From assembly GCA_030637775.1 (NCBI GenBank), contig DAOWFY010000123.1, positions 1 to 12,935 on the forward strand: a DNA stretch of 12,935 bases, read 5' to 3'. The translations under genes and the position numbers were made by a program. Source of the DNA: a bacterium. Its GTDB lineage: Bacteria; Ratteibacteria; UBA8468. A model generated the notes under the pieces. It worked only from the letters and a program-made list of their open reading frames with translations, was not told where the DNA came from and did not search any database. Below are positions 5,938 to 12,684 of the stretch, one piece after another. How positions within the stretch are numbered: position 1 is the stretch's first letter; each line of letters opens with the position of its first letter.

Positions 5938-5945
5938 GAATTTCT

Positions 5946-5953
5946 GGTATAAT
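5946..5953 (+). promoter_or_regulatory. Extended -10 promoter candidate before the accessory gene
   Basis: TGGTATAAT, a perfect extended -10 (TGnTATAAT), lies nine bases after the transposase stop. No good -35 is seen, which is acceptable for extended -10 promoters. Transcription would start near 5960, almost at the GTG start, predicting a leaderless message. Confidence 0.45.
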
Positions 5954-5962
5954 AATAAAGGT

Positions 5963-6223
5963 GTGGATATCCAGATAGAAAACCTTTCCCTAAAAGAGCT
6001 GGTTGAACTTCACGATAAGATTGCCCGCCGGATATGGGAATTGCAAAGAACAAAACTCTCCGAGAAATTAGGTGAATTTCAGATAGGGGATCAGATTAGT
6101 TTTCAGTCGGAAGGCGAAACAATCACAGGCATCGTAATCAGAGTTAACCGGAAAACCTTAAGCATCAGAAGTCAAAAAGGTCATTGGTATGTGGCTCCCT
6201 GGGCTGTGACAAAAGTTTCTTAA
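5963..6223 (+). CDS. Small helix plus SH3-like protein carried by the IS66-like element
   Basis: The protein has 86 residues from a GTG start; no ATG is available. The N-terminal part (residues 8-38, LKELVELHDKIARRIWELQR) is an amphipathic helix or helical hairpin. The C-terminal part (40-84, IGDQISFQSEGETITGIVIR and on) alternates hydrophobic strands around gly/asn turns and resembles a KOW or SH3-like barrel, the kind found in nucleic-acid-binding proteins. I do not recognise a named family. It lies inside the terminal repeats, 25 bp after the transposase, so it is cargo or an accessory transposition factor. There is no proper ribosome site (only AAGG abutting the start), while an extended -10 sits just upstream, so it may be translated from a leaderless transcript. 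Confidence 0.65.
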   Translation: MDIQIENLSLKELVELHDKIARRIWELQRTKLSEKLGEFQIGDQISFQSEGETITGIVIRVNRKTLSIRSQKGHWYVAPWAVTKVS

Positions 6224-6283
6224 TTTCTGACGGTTTAATAGATGCTGAGGAATAGACCTGGTAAAGCTTTACCGATTTTTGGG

Positions 6284-6305
6284 CTTTTTGACGCTAATAT
6301 ATTAC
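6284..6305 (-). repeat. IS66-like element, right terminal inverted repeat
   Basis: 22 bp, exact reverse complement of 3906-3927. Confidence 0.88.
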
Positions 6306-6332
6306 TGTCACTAAGGACAAGAAATTGCAGAA

Positions 6333-6425
6333 GATGACTGGAGTTTGTAAGCGAGTTGGTGGTTATGTCGCAGATACGATAGTATCGAGGAATAAGAAAG
6401 CCCGAGCGAACAAATTCCAGCCATC
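6333..6425. repeat. Long imperfect inverted repeat with nested hairpin, candidate structured RNA
   Basis: The left arm GATGACTGGAGTTTGT (6333-6348) pairs with ACAAATTCCAGCCATC (6410-6425) with one mismatch and one G-U pair, giving 15 pairs including 11 in a row. In the loop, GATAC (6373-6377), GATA, GTATC (6382-6386) makes a second perfect hairpin. It lies 27 bp outside the IS end and 60 bp beyond the kinase stop codon. It could be a 3' structure on the kinase transcript, a small RNA, or an end of a lost mobile element. Confidence 0.5.
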
Positions 6426-6486
6426 TCTTAATGTGGTTTACTGAGGATTTAATAGAAAACTATTATAGATGATGAGGAAAGTTCTG

Positions 6487-7995
6487 TCAAAATATCTTTT
6501 TGAATTTTTTTACTGCTTTCTTCCAGGCAAGAATATCTTTGGGTTTATAATGGGCAAGAGGGAAAGAACCTTTAACCAATCTTCTGCCTTCTTCTATAGA
6601 CTTTATTGTGCCAAGGGTTTTTGCCTGAATGAGGATATTTCCTATTGCGGTGGCCTCAATGGGACCGGCAATAACCGGAAGGCCGGTTGCCTCAGCCGTA
6701 AACTGATTAAGAAGAGGATTATTTGCCCCACCTCCGATAACATATACCCTGCTATTTTTCTTCTCGGTAATCTCCTCGATCATTTCATTTGTACGACGGT
6801 ATTTAAGCGCCAAAGATTCATAGACGATTCTTAGGGTTGTTTCTCTGTTCCGGGGAATTTTCTGTCCGGTCTTTTTACAAAAATCCTTGATTGCTTTTTC
6901 CATATTCTCGGGATTGTAGAAGATATTGTTATCCGGGTCGATAATCGCAGAAAATCTTTCTCCCTTTTTGGCCATTTTTACAATCTCATCCCAGGAAAGT
7001 TCTCTTTTATCCCTTTCTTTCCAGCTCCGACGTAACTCCTGAATAATCCAGGCTCCCATTACATTTTTGAGAAAACGGATATTTCCAATACCACCTTCAT
7101 TGGTAAAATGGTTCTGATATATCTTTTCATTAATGAGGGGAGAGGGAATTAATTTTCCCACCAGGGACCAGGTGCCGGAACTGATAATCAAGGAATTCTC
7201 TTCCTTTTCGATGGGCGCGGCGGCATAGGCACAGGCCGTATCGTGGGCCGCGGTGGCGATGATTGAACATTGATTTAGCCCAACTTCTTTGGCTATCTCC
7301 TGATGAAGAGAGCCGATTTTTGTTCCCGGGGTAGTAACCGGAGGCATAATAGAGAGAGGGATCTTAAGTTTTTCAAAAACTTTTTTGCACCAATCCTTCT
7401 TAAAAGGGTCTAAAAGTTGCGTGGTGGTAGCCCAGGTATATTCACAGATACGAGCGCCGGAAAGATAATAGTAAAAGATGCTTGTAATCGGAAGAAAGAT
7501 GTCGACCATTTTTAAAATATCCGGACGATGCTTTACCAGCCAGAAGAGTTGATTCACTTCATTGAATGGGTAACTGGGAACTCCGGTCAGTTCAAAAAGT
7601 TTTCTTTCGGGGATAATTTTAAATAACTCGTCCCTGATTTTATCCAGCCGGTGGTCCCGGTAATTATGCACCCTTCCGATGAGCTCTCCCTCTTTGGTGA
7701 AACACTCCCCGTCCGTTCCCCAGGTGTCTATTCCCAATGAATCTAAATGCTCTATCCCAAAATCCTTTAGTTTCTTTAATCCAGTAATTATCTCATCATA
7801 AATGGATAAATCGTTCCAATATATTTTATGAACAGTTTTATCCTTCTTTTGCCTTAAATAGAGGTTTATCGGTTTATTTATAAAGCGATAGACCTCTTTA
7901 GTAGAAAATTTACCTTCATCAAAGATGCCAACAATAAATTTGCCACCGGAAGCACCAATATCGAATGCCCCAATTATTTTATTTTTTGCTTTCAT
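6487..7995 (-). CDS. RhaB-type sugar kinase (rhamnulokinase/L-fuculokinase), FGGY family
   Basis: The protein has 502 residues, normal for the family. GAFDIGASGGKF (residues 9-20) is the N-terminal phosphate loop; LGIDTWGTDG (87-96) and VHNYRDHRLD (109-118) are RhaB-like sugar-pocket signatures; TAAHDTACAYAA (248-259) carries the catalytic base Asp252; SSGTWSLVG (272-280) and YVIGGGANNPLLNQ are ATP-site elements. The sequence is most like rhamnulokinase, but the neighbours are L-fucose isomerase and alpha-L-fucosidase, so the likely substrate is L-fuculose, giving L-fuculose 1-phosphate in the cytoplasm. No rhamnose isomerase is in view. A TTGACT/TATAAT promoter ends so close to the ATG that the message would be leaderless. 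It is separated from the rest of the fucose cluster by the plus-strand toxin-antitoxin gene. Exact sugar specificity is uncertain. Confidence 0.88.
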   Translation of the reverse strand: MKAKNKIIGAFDIGASGGKFIVGIFDEGKFSTKEVYRFINKPINLYLRQKKDKTVHKIYWNDLSIYDEIITGLKKLKDFGIEHLDSLGIDTWGTDGECFTKEGELIGRVHNYRDHRLDKIRDELFKIIPERKLFELTGVPSYPFNEVNQLFWLVKHRPDILKMVDIFLPITSIFYYYLSGARICEYTWATTTQLLDPFKKDWCKKVFEKLKIPLSIMPPVTTPGTKIGSLHQEIAKEVGLNQCSIIATAAHDTACAYAAAPIEKEENSLIISSGTWSLVGKLIPSPLINEKIYQNHFTNEGGIGNIRFLKNVMGAWIIQELRRSWKERDKRELSWDEIVKMAKKGERFSAIIDPDNNIFYNPENMEKAIKDFCKKTGQKIPRNRETTLRIVYESLALKYRRTNEMIEEITEKKNSRVYVIGGGANNPLLNQFTAEATGLPVIAGPIEATAIGNILIQAKTLGTIKSIEEGRRLVKGSFPLAHYKPKDILAWKKAVKKFKKIF

Positions 7996-8002
7996 CTGGT
8001 AA

Positions 8003-8032
8003 ATTATACTCCTTTCGTAAATATTCAGTCAA
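8003..8032 (-). promoter_or_regulatory. Predicted sigma-70 promoter of the sugar kinase, leaderless
   Basis: On the minus strand TTGACT (8032-8027), 18-bp spacer, perfect TATAAT (8008-8003). Seven bases, TTACCAG, separate it from the ATG at 7995, so transcription would start at or next to the start codon. An AAGGAG sequence lies inside the spacer and would not be transcribed from this promoter. Confidence 0.6.
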
Positions 8033-8057
8033 CCACGTTTAGATAATAATGCAAAAA

Positions 8058-8087
8058 TTGACAGTTCAGTAGGAAGAAGATTACAAT
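8058..8087 (+). promoter_or_regulatory. Predicted strong promoter of the MntA-HepT fusion gene
   Basis: TTGACA (8058-8063), 18-bp spacer, TACAAT (8082-8087). Transcription near 8094 would give a leader of about nine bases before the ATG at 8103. It is divergent from the kinase promoter, and the two -35 boxes are 25 bp apart. Confidence 0.6.
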
Positions 8088-8102
8088 AAAGTACAAAGAG
8101 AA

Positions 8103-8936
8103 ATGGATAAAAGGATTAAACTTTTGAAAGAATATTTTGAAAAACAACCATCTGTGATTTTAGCTTTTCTATTTGGTTCAAGAGTAAAAGGTCTTGATAG
8201 AAAAATTTCTGACTGGGATATAGCTGTTTATTTTAAACCAGAAAAACACTTGGAATTAGAGGCAGAGAGAGGGTATCAAGAAGAACACAAAATCTGGTCT
8301 GATTTGGTGGATATTTTGAAGACAGATGATGTCGATTTTTTAGCCCTGAACAGAACGGCTCCTGAATTGGTTTTCAGTATTTTGAATTCAGGAGTTCCTT
8401 TGCTCATAAAAGATAGAGATTTATACATAGAACTTCTTTGCAAGACTCATTATGAGGCAATTGACTTTAGAGAATTTGCCTTTGACTTTTGGGAAATTGC
8501 TGAGAGGTCTAAATCTTTGACCAGGGAAGATAAATTCAGAATTTTAAAGAGATTGAAATTTCTGGAAAAGGAATGGGAAGAATTTGATAAATTTAAAAAA
8601 TTAACCTGGCTTGAATATCGAAGTGAACCTGATAAAAGAAGAAATGTGGAAAGATGGATAGAGAATTTGGTGATCGCTGCTTTAGATATTGCAAAAATTA
8701 TTTTGGCGGCAAAAAAGGAATTGCTCCCTGAAAGCTACAAACAAACTTTAATGTATTTTGGAGCTAAATACTTCAATGAGAGTTTTGGACGGAGCTTTTC
8801 AGAATTTGCAGAATTCAGAAATATCTTAGCTCATGAATACTCAGATATCAAATGGAGGCAAATCAAGAACTTTATCAAAGAAGCAGAAAAATTGTATCCT
8901 CAATTTGTAGAAAAAGTTAAAAAGATATCGATTTGA
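8103..8936 (+). CDS. Fused MntA-HepT (nucleotidyltransferase antitoxin plus HEPN toxin) protein
   Basis: The protein has 277 residues. The first half is a minimal nucleotidyltransferase: FLFGSRVKG then SDWDIAVYF gives Gly25-Ser26, ten residues, Asp37-x-Asp39, exactly the GSX10DXD motif of MntA, and DVDFL supplies the third Asp at 78. From about residue 140 the rest is helical and matches HepT, ending with FRNILAHEYSDI, in which Arg239-X4-His244-X-Tyr246 is exactly the HepT RNase motif RX4HXY. In characterised two-gene systems (Shewanella oneidensis) HepT is an RNase and MntA silences it by adding AMP units to the motif tyrosine. Here each half is about normal length and both motifs are intact in one chain. 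The gene lies on the opposite strand to its neighbours, has its own promoter, and looks richer in A+T than the flanking fucose genes, suggesting acquisition. The ribosome site is weak. Confidence 0.82.
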   Translation: MDKRIKLLKEYFEKQPSVILAFLFGSRVKGLDRKISDWDIAVYFKPEKHLELEAERGYQEEHKIWSDLVDILKTDDVDFLALNRTAPELVFSILNSGVPLLIKDRDLYIELLCKTHYEAIDFREFAFDFWEIAERSKSLTREDKFRILKRLKFLEKEWEEFDKFKKLTWLEYRSEPDKRRNVERWIENLVIAALDIAKIILAAKKELLPESYKQTLMYFGAKYFNESFGRSFSEFAEFRNILAHEYSDIKWRQIKNFIKEAEKLYPQFVEKVKKISI

Positions 8937-8966
8937 AGGGAAAAGAAAAGTAACAGGTAAACTTTC

Positions 8967-9743
8967 CTAAATAAAAAAAGTCCAGGGTCTGGGACAGGAG
9001 AAGAAAATTATCTTTAATTTAGGGAATCTCTTCTTTAACATTTTAGCAAAATGGGATAGCCCGGGATTTTCACTTTCGGTATGGCTGGTTTCGATTAAAG
9101 CCACATTACTATCGGCAGCGGCCATCATTGAATATTCATCCGTTTCTCCGGCAATAAGGGCATCGACTCCATAGTCAAGCATCCAGGAGATAAAACCGGC
9201 ATTGATGCTTAGACCTAATCCTCCCCAGGGAAGGCCAATTTTAGAGACCTTTTTATTCAAATCCCCGGTTACCCTCATTGCATCCAATCGCATCGCTCTT
9301 TTTACTTTTTTGGCTAAATCCTTTACCTTAATTGGTTCTATTTCAAAGATGCAGTAAAATCCTTCCTTAATTATTGGCTTGGGAAAACCCAAAACTTTCC
9401 AGAAATCGTCAAGGATGCAAAGCCTATCCAGACTTCCATGAGCGCGAAAAACGGTTATTCTGTATTGGGAAAGAAGTTCTGTCCGGGCCCGGTTGACCCG
9501 ATTGGAAAGATATTTCTCAATGGCTATATTATGGGCGTAGGAGGGAGGAAAGAATGGGTCTTCATGGACAATCATTAAATTGCAGTTTTCCTTTGCTGCT
9601 TTTTTGATTGCTGCGGTTGTTGCCATCCAGGAGATAAGAATTCCTTTCAGTTCTTCCTCGGTATTGCCAAAAAGAAATCCCTCCTCCTCTCCCAATTTTC
9701 CTGTTTTCTCTTTGAGAAATTTTTCAATCTCTTTTATCTTCAT
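8967..9743 (-). CDS. Nif3-like (YbgI-type) dinuclear metal-centre protein
   Basis: The protein has 258 residues, typical of Nif3/YbgI. Family segments are NLMIVHEDPFF (55-65), YRITVFRAHGSLDR (94-107), a central KIGLPWGGLG region (168-177) and AGETDEYSMM to ETSHTESENPG (198-228). These match the metal-ligand sites of the Nif3 fold: His60, His102, Asp106, His221 and Glu224. Where most members have VHHPLF, this one has VHEDPFF, so the second ligand-region His is Glu. Nif3 proteins form ring hexamers with two metals per subunit; their biochemical role is not settled, and the older GTP cyclohydrolase name is doubtful. It follows fucI with only a 37-bp gap holding a hairpin repeat, so it is likely part of the fucose operon. 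The 3' end converges on the toxin-antitoxin gene, 30 bp apart. No clear ribosome site is seen. Confidence 0.82.
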   Translation of the reverse strand: MKIKEIEKFLKEKTGKLGEEEGFLFGNTEEELKGILISWMATTAAIKKAAKENCNLMIVHEDPFFPPSYAHNIAIEKYLSNRVNRARTELLSQYRITVFRAHGSLDRLCILDDFWKVLGFPKPIIKEGFYCIFEIEPIKVKDLAKKVKRAMRLDAMRVTGDLNKKVSKIGLPWGGLGLSINAGFISWMLDYGVDALIAGETDEYSMMAAADSNVALIETSHTESENPGLSHFAKMLKKRFPKLKIIFFSCPRPWTFFI

Positions 9744-9754
9744 TTTTTACCATA

Positions 9755-9778
9755 TTGCTCAATGAATTGAGCAACTAC
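9755..9778 (-). repeat. Short hairpin repeat, stem TTGCTCAA
   Basis: TTGCTCAA (9755-9762), loop TGAA, TTGAGCAA (9767-9774), with the ACTAC tail at 9774-9778. It fills most of the fucI-nif3 gap. It is the same architecture as the copies at 1220-1243, 3120-3141 and 3147-3173. In the transcript it could act as a 3' stabiliser of fucI mRNA or an attenuator; there is no U tract on the minus strand to make it a classical terminator. Confidence 0.75.
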
Positions 9779-9780
9779 AA

Positions 9781-11595
9781 TTAAACACCATATAATGGAC
9801 CAAAATTGCTACAGGCTCTGAAGTCTGCTCCTTCTAAATCCATACCCAGAGCATTCCAGGCACTTGGTCTAAAAATCCTTTCCCCGGGGACATTGTGCAT
9901 ACATACCGGTATCCGAAGCATAGAGGCAAGGGTAATCAAATCCGCCCCAATATGTCCATAACTGACAGCTCCATGGTTGGCACCCCAGTTATTCATCACC
10001 GAGTAGACATCCTTAAAAGGACCTTTTCCGGTCAATATCGGCACAAACCAGGTGGTTGGCCAGGTAGGGTCGGTTCGCTCATCTAGGATTCTATGTACTT
10101 CCTTCGGCAAATCCACCGTCCATCCCTCGGCAATTTGAAGTACTGGGCCAACTCCTTTAATGAGATTTATCCTGGACATCGTTACGGACATATCCCCTTT
10201 TGTAAGAAAGTTAGAGGAGAAACCACCGCCTCTAAAGTATTCAACATTTGCCGGCCTCCAACTTGTGGCGTCAAGACACTTTCCAACTTCTTCCGGAGTA
10301 ATCTCCCAGAAAGGCTTCATCGCCGGTTTTCCGTTAATTGATTGTTGTCCGGTTCCGTCCAGGGTAGTTGAGCCGGAGTTTATTAGATGGAGAACACCAT
10401 TTTTGGCTGCTCCGGTTAATTTCTTTCCGGTGACCCGTTTTACAGATTCAGGACCCCAGTAGGTTCTGACATCGGAAAAGATCTGGGCGGTTCCGGTTAG
10501 AAGATGACCAAACAGCATTGAAACAGCATTGAGACAATCATTTTCTGTAGCAACAATAAATGGTTCTCTGATGCCATTCCAGTCAAAGGACGAATTGAGG
10601 ATGGTTTCCATAAAGTCACCGTTGGGGAAATGGTCGGTCCATTGTCTTTGTCCCTGGAACCCGGCGGCGATGGCATTGTGCCCCTCCGCTTCTTCACCAA
10701 ATCCAAGCTCGGCAAGTTTAGGATTTTCGATCATTAAATCCCTTGCGATGAGGGTCATCTTTACCACTATTTCCCAATCCTTCTCTTTTTGCTCTCTTGT
10801 CCTTTGCATTTTTACCGGATTGTTGTCTTGGCCCTCGATGCAATTCCCTCTTGTCCACTTTAGAGCTTTTTTATACTCTTCCTGGTCATAAATCTTCTCA
10901 TCTATTCTCCGGACAAACTCGCTCATATCAATGAACTCATTCCTCATCCCGAGATAGTTTTGAAAAAAGTCAGGCTCAACAATAGAGCCGGAGATACCCA
11001 TGGAGACTCCGCCCATCGCCAGGTACGATTTTCCCCGCATCGTAGCTACAGCTAAACCGCTCTTGGCAAACCGAAGAACTTTTTCCTGGACATCTTTGGG
11101 AATGGTTATATCCCCGATATCCTGAACATCCTTTCCATAGATACCGAAGGCAGGGAGCCCTCTTTGGCTATGTCCGGCGAGGACCGCGGCAAGGTAAACC
11201 GCCCCCGGACGCTCCGTTCCATTAAATCCCCAGATCGCCTTGGGCATAAAAGGGTCCATATCCATCGTTTCGCTACCGTAGCACCAGCAGGGAGTAACTG
11301 TCAAAGAGACGCCTACACCCTCTCGGGCAAATTTCTCTGCAGTTCTTGCCGCCTCACTCACACCACCGATGCAGGTATCAGCAATCACACATTCAACCGG
11401 CATCCCGTTGCTATGGCTTAGACTTTTTGTTAAAAATTTCGCCGCAGATTTTGCCATATTCATCGTTTGCTTTTCCAGGGATTCTCTTACCCCCTTTCTT
11501 CGTCCATCGATTGTCGGACGAATACCAATCTTTGGCAGACCACCACACAATCTATTTTGCGGCCGATTTCTCTTCATCCCCTTTAAATTAGCCAT
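9781..11595 (-). CDS. fucI: L-fucose isomerase
   Basis: The protein has 604 residues, slightly longer than E. coli FucI because of a 20-residue basic N-terminal extension before [13 protein letters not shown]. Strong landmarks are [109 protein letters not shown] and [16 protein letters not shown]. The Mn-binding and catalytic residues known from E. coli (Glu337, Asp361, His528) correspond to Glu351 (VATEND), Asp375 (FSDVRTYW) and His541 ([12 protein letters not shown]). It converts L-fucose to L-fuculose in the cytoplasm and may also act on D-arabinose. The start is fixed by a GGGG ribosome site five bases upstream. It follows the URO-D-like gene by 17 bp and precedes nif3 by 37 bp, all on one strand. 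Confidence 0.97.
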   Translation of the reverse strand: MANLKGMKRNRPQNRLCGGLPKIGIRPTIDGRRKGVRESLEKQTMNMAKSAAKFLTKSLSHSNGMPVECVIADTCIGGVSEAARTAEKFAREGVGVSLTVTPCWCYGSETMDMDPFMPKAIWGFNGTERPGAVYLAAVLAGHSQRGLPAFGIYGKDVQDIGDITIPKDVQEKVLRFAKSGLAVATMRGKSYLAMGGVSMGISGSIVEPDFFQNYLGMRNEFIDMSEFVRRIDEKIYDQEEYKKALKWTRGNCIEGQDNNPVKMQRTREQKEKDWEIVVKMTLIARDLMIENPKLAELGFGEEAEGHNAIAAGFQGQRQWTDHFPNGDFMETILNSSFDWNGIREPFIVATENDCLNAVSMLFGHLLTGTAQIFSDVRTYWGPESVKRVTGKKLTGAAKNGVLHLINSGSTTLDGTGQQSINGKPAMKPFWEITPEEVGKCLDATSWRPANVEYFRGGGFSSNFLTKGDMSVTMSRINLIKGVGPVLQIAEGWTVDLPKEVHRILDERTDPTWPTTWFVPILTGKGPFKDVYSVMNNWGANHGAVSYGHIGADLITLASMLRIPVCMHNVPGERIFRPSAWNALGMDLEGADFRACSNFGPLYGV

Positions 11596-11612
11596 TTTTC
11601 CCCTTTTCTATT

Positions 11613-12677
11613 TTACCTTCGTGAAAGTTTCAGATAGGCCTCATTATAATATAAAGCATTATCAACCGGAGTATTAGGAGGGATATGATTGCCCACCGCC
11701 ATAATAAATCCCGGATATTCCTTTCCGATATCCATACAGCGCTTCACCTCTTTATAGATATCTTCCTTAGTTCCAGAAAGAAGAATCCGGGTATCGGCAT
11801 TACCGACAAACCCATGCGTTTTACCGTATTTATCGGCAAAACTCTTCATATCATTTCCCGGCTCCATTACCAGCATCTGAGCCCCAGCTTCCACAATATC
11901 GTCAAAGAAGATATCATATTTACCATCGGAGGTAAAGATTAATTTTTTCCCCGCAGAAAGAATTGGCTCCCATAATTTCTTATAGTAAGGGAATATTGAT
12001 TCTCTATACCAGGCAGGATGAGCAACCGGACCGGAAGTCCAGCAGATATCATCATGGCTCATAAAAACTTTACAATCTGTCCTTGCCCAGGCGTCAAAAT
12101 ATTGTTTAATCCAGCGATAGTAACTCTCGATAACCCTGTTGAATCTCTTGGGCTCTTTCCCCATTGCCAGAAGCAGCATCTCCCAGCCAAAGATTTCAAT
12201 CAGTCCGGAAAAGATTGTCGGGTAAACCCCGCCCATAGTTAAAGTAATATTGTCCCAATAATCTTTCCGCTGATGGTATCGTTTGTTAAGTTCCTTAACC
12301 AATTCTTCTTGATTTCTTTCTCCGTATTCCTTACAGGCATCAAAATTATATACTTCTTCTAATGTTTTAAAAGGGCACTCTCTATGGGTATCAAAGTCGG
12401 TTCCTCCAGCGGCATATTCAGCATGCCCCATTTTTGTAGTTCTTCCTCCGCTATCGCGTATATCACCTTCACCGACAAGAGTCATCCACATAAAGGCATA
12501 ATCCCATTTTTTCATAAATTCTCTTGTTGCTTTCTCTCGATTTGCCTCGATAGAGGTATCAATTCCGGTCACCGCTTGCACCAATGGCCAGTGGTAACTT
12601 TGTGCGGAATATTCCGTTCGGGGGACCCTCTCGCTAAATTCCAGGTTTATTGCCTTCCAGCCGCTCTGGTAACTCAC
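11613..12677 (-). CDS. URO-D superfamily protein (methyltransferase-like) in the fucose operon
   Basis: The protein has 354 residues from a GTG start, preceded by AGGA about ten bases upstream. It has the uroporphyrinogen decarboxylase (beta/alpha)8 pattern: an ERVPRTEY start, KTLEEVYNF, MSHDDICWTSGPVAHP (207-221), then YYKKLWEPILSAGKKLIFTS, HSDG-like SDGKYDIFFDDIVEAGA (250-266), and GFVGNADTRILLSGTKEDI (289-307). This is the divergent branch that includes MtaA/CmuA-like methyltransferases and many uncharacterised proteins next to sugar-degradation genes, not the heme-biosynthesis enzyme. Its position seven bases after the alpha-fucosidase gene and just before fucI indicates co-regulation with fucose use. 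A methyl-transfer role, for example on O-methylated sugars, is possible but is inference. Confidence 0.82.
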   Translation of the reverse strand: MSYQSGWKAINLEFSERVPRTEYSAQSYHWPLVQAVTGIDTSIEANREKATREFMKKWDYAFMWMTLVGEGDIRDSGGRTTKMGHAEYAAGGTDFDTHRECPFKTLEEVYNFDACKEYGERNQEELVKELNKRYHQRKDYWDNITLTMGGVYPTIFSGLIEIFGWEMLLLAMGKEPKRFNRVIESYYRWIKQYFDAWARTDCKVFMSHDDICWTSGPVAHPAWYRESIFPYYKKLWEPILSAGKKLIFTSDGKYDIFFDDIVEAGAQMLVMEPGNDMKSFADKYGKTHGFVGNADTRILLSGTKEDIYKEVKRCMDIGKEYPGFIMAVGNHIPPNTPVDNALYYNEAYLKLSRR

Positions 12678-12684
12678 TTCTAAT

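Larger units (their letters stand above)
3906..6305 (+). mobile_element. IS66-like insertion sequence, 2400 bp, with 22-bp perfect terminal inverted repeats
   Basis: The left end (3906-3927) starts GTAATATATTAGCGTCAAAA and is the exact reverse complement of 6284-6305. GTAA ends are typical of the IS66 family. The element contains a promoter with an overlapping dyad, a DUF6788-like gene, the IS66 transposase with DDE residues, and an 86-residue gene. The eight bases outside the left end (CTCTAAAT) and right end (TGTCACTA) do not match, although IS66 insertion normally duplicates 8 bp, so one flank has been lost or rearranged. The left boundary is independently supported because sigma-factor homology stops there. 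All three genes look intact, so the element may be active. Confidence 0.88.
6224..6486. other. Non-coding region: IS right end and a structured inverted repeat
   Basis: It contains the right subterminal part and terminal repeat of the IS66-like element (to 6305), then chromosomal sequence with a long imperfect inverted repeat (6333-6425), then the 3' flank of the sugar kinase gene. No gene is supported. A frame 6298-6435 is open on the plus strand but has no start codon with a ribosome site. Confidence 0.6.

Noticed and set aside
6298-6435. Plus-strand open frame of basic composition across the long inverted repeat
   Set aside because: There is no start codon with a ribosome site, and both strands are open over the stem, as expected for a structured non-coding stretch.
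6469-6834. Plus-strand frame of 121 codons
   Set aside because: It is antisense to the conserved C-terminal half of the sugar kinase.
9895-11677. Several open plus-strand frames across the isomerase gene
   Set aside because: They are antisense shadows of a well-conserved fucI, lack recognisable domains and have no ribosome sites.
11613-12677. Heme-pathway uroporphyrinogen decarboxylase (HemE)
   Set aside because: The sequence belongs to the divergent URO-D branch and the neighbours are all for fucose use, with no heme genes.
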